Shown here piece after piece: positions 5,743 through 6,590 of a stretch of DNA of 6,590 nucleotides. The notes under the pieces were generated by a model that saw only the letters and a program-made list of their open reading frames with translations, was not told the origin of the DNA and ran no database searches. The first letter of the stretch is position 1. Every line of letters begins with the position of its first letter. Position numbers and translations under genes: made by a program. Source of the DNA: Gammaproteobacteria bacterium (GTDB taxonomy: Bacteria > Pseudomonadota > Gammaproteobacteria > Eutrophobiales > Eutrophobiaceae); the NCBI GenBank assembly GCA_003645215.1, contig QNEM01000118.1, positions 1 to 6,590 of the forward strand, in the 5' to 3' direction.

Positions 5743-5841
5743 ACCTGGTGCAGATAATATACGCGATCAATCTTGTCATTGTCCGGTAATTCGCTTTTAA
5801 TTATTCCAGTTTCTTAATCAGAGATAACTTCATATGTATGC

Positions 5842-5871
5842 AGGACATCAGTTGATGAGAGTGTATATAAT
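5842..5871 (+). promoter_or_regulatory. Promoter candidate upstream of hemE
   Basis: AGGACA (5842-5847, 4/6 match to the -35 consensus) is followed after 18 bp by a perfect TATAAT (5866-5871). A short inverted repeat, CATCA-GT-TGATG (5846-5857), sits in the spacer. Two further perfect TATAAT hexamers lie downstream at 5909-5914 and 5943-5948, but neither has a recognisable -35 box at the right distance. Which one serves hemE cannot be settled from sequence. Confidence 0.35.
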
Positions 5872-5889
5872 CTGCTGTTCAGATATATA
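5864..5889. repeat. 10-bp hairpin with one bulged base upstream of hemE
   Basis: TATATAATCTG (5864-5874) and CAGATATATA (5880-5889) are inverse complements apart from one extra A on the left, with a 5-nt loop. The left arm contains the TATAAT of the candidate hemE promoter. It could be a regulator site over the -10 or a leader hairpin if transcription starts further upstream. No T-run follows on the plus strand. Confidence 0.4.
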
Positions 5890-5979
5890 GTCTTCTCATG
5901 ATCCTGCTTATAATTGGTGGTGAATCAAGGTCTCATTTACTGTATAATTTTTCAATTAAATCAATCTGTTATATCTTTC

Positions 5980-6590
5980 ATGGCTTCTGAATTAAAAAAC
6001 GACCGGTTTATCCGGGCATTGTTGCGTCAATCTGTTGATATCACACCCGTGTGGATGATGCGACAGGCAGGTCGTTATCTACCCGAATACAGGGAGACCC
6101 GGAAACGTGCAGGTGATTTTCTGAATTTATGTAAAACACCAGAGTTGGCTTGTGAGGTTACCTTACAACCACTACAGCGCTACCCACTGGATGCCGCCAT
6201 TCTCTTTTCAGATATTCTGACCATTCCTGATGCCATGGGCCTGGGATTAAACCTGGTCGAGAAAGTTGGACCACAGTTTGATAAAACAGTCAGGACAGCG
6301 AGTGAAATAAAGGCGTTATCGGTTCCTGATCCTGAATCCGATCTTGGCTATGTGATGGATGCAGTCAGACTGATTCGTAAAGAGCTGGATGGCAGTGTGC
6401 CGTTGATTGGTTTTTCCGGTAGTCCCTGGACACTGGCAACTTATATGGTTGAGGGCGGGCCAACCAAAGAATTTGGTTTAGTGAAGGGTTTGATGTATGA
6501 CGATCCTGCATCCATGCATCACCTGTTAAACGTTCTGGCAGATTCAGTTATTTTGTATCTGAATGCACAGATCGCAGCAGGTGCCCAGGC
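5980..6590 (+). CDS. hemE: Uroporphyrinogen decarboxylase, 5' part (3' end outside window)
   Basis: Cytosolic haem-biosynthesis enzyme that removes four acetate carboxyls from uroporphyrinogen III to give coproporphyrinogen III. The first 203 codons are present, of about 355 in the family; the frame is open to the window edge. Both family signatures are visible: PVWMMRQAGRYLPEYR (23-38), with R28 and R32 for substrate carboxylates, and GFSGSPWTLATYMVEG (144-159), with Y155 in the active site. DAAILFSDI (71-79) carries the catalytic aspartate D78. The start ATG at 5980 gives MASELKNDRF, aligning with the E. coli start MTELKNDRY, which fixes it even though no clear Shine-Dalgarno precedes it. 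The reading closely follows the E. coli protein, supporting a gammaproteobacterial origin. It is divergent from ppnN and appears to have its own promoter region. Confidence 0.97.
   Translation, partial: MASELKNDRFIRALLRQSVDITPVWMMRQAGRYLPEYRETRKRAGDFLNLCKTPELACEVTLQPLQRYPLDAAILFSDILTIPDAMGLGLNLVEKVGPQFDKTVRTASEIKALSVPDPESDLGYVMDAVRLIRKELDGSVPLIGFSGSPWTLATYMVEGGPTKEFGLVKGLMYDDPASMHHLLNVLADSVILYLNAQIAAGAQ

Larger units (their letters stand above)
5658..5979. other. Divergent intergenic region ppnN-hemE
   Basis: This 322-bp AT-rich gap separates two outward-facing genes. It holds the two inverted repeats and promoter candidates listed separately, and three perfect TATAAT hexamers on the hemE side. 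I see no tRNA, riboswitch or convincing small protein gene. A MYAGHQ... 18-codon open frame (5834-5890) has no proper ribosome site and is not called. Confidence 0.6.

Noticed and set aside
5573..5800. 75-codon plus-strand open frame across the ppnN start
   Set aside because: It is antisense to the conserved ppnN N-terminus and runs into the promoter region; no family resemblance.
5834..5890. 18-codon plus-strand open frame upstream of hemE
   Set aside because: It has no well-spaced Shine-Dalgarno, overlaps the candidate hemE promoter and its translation shows no recognisable features.

Overview
The window looks like a stretch of gammaproteobacterial chromosome. The recognisable proteins PpnN and HemE read as close relatives of their E. 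coli counterparts by eye, and the DNA is fairly AT-rich. I cannot place it to genus. There is no phage, IS, tRNA, rRNA or CRISPR signature, and most of it is ordinary housekeeping and accessory chromosome.

Layout. On the left (1-483, +) is the last part of an RND efflux permease, followed by a terminator-like hairpin in the convergent gap. Then comes a long run of minus-strand genes, read here in transcription order from right to left: ppnN (5657-4263), a single-domain rhodanese (4152-3799), a two-helix DUF6116-like membrane protein (3771-3487), an exported chalcone-isomerase-like protein (3469-2834), an alpha/beta hydrolase resembling RhlA/PhaG (2665-1856), a JmjC/cupin_8 2-oxoglutarate-oxygenase-like protein (1816-968) and a small holin-like two-helix membrane protein (857-603). 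On the right, divergent from ppnN across a 322-bp intergenic region, is the 5' part of hemE (5980-6590, +), cut by the window edge.

Likely transcription units. Rhodanese, DUF6116-like and CHI-like genes are 27 and 17 bp apart and probably form one operon. The RhlA-like hydrolase and the JmjC protein are 39 bp apart, with a good sigma70-type promoter candidate (2727-2755) upstream, and probably form a second. ppnN and the holin-like gene probably have their own promoters.

The most interesting content is the RhlA/PhaG-like hydrolase paired with a JmjC-type oxygenase. The hydrolase keeps the same Ser-Asp-His spacing as RhlA (as I recall that sequence) and an Ala-x-Ser-Trp-Gly elbow. This suggests, as inference, a small lipid or 3-hydroxyacyl-modifying pair. 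Secondary points are a rhodanese that has lost the usual GHIxGA segment but kept its cysteine loop, a 4 x 15-bp coding repeat in the DUF6116-like gene, and several inverted repeats in the ppnN-hemE divergent region.
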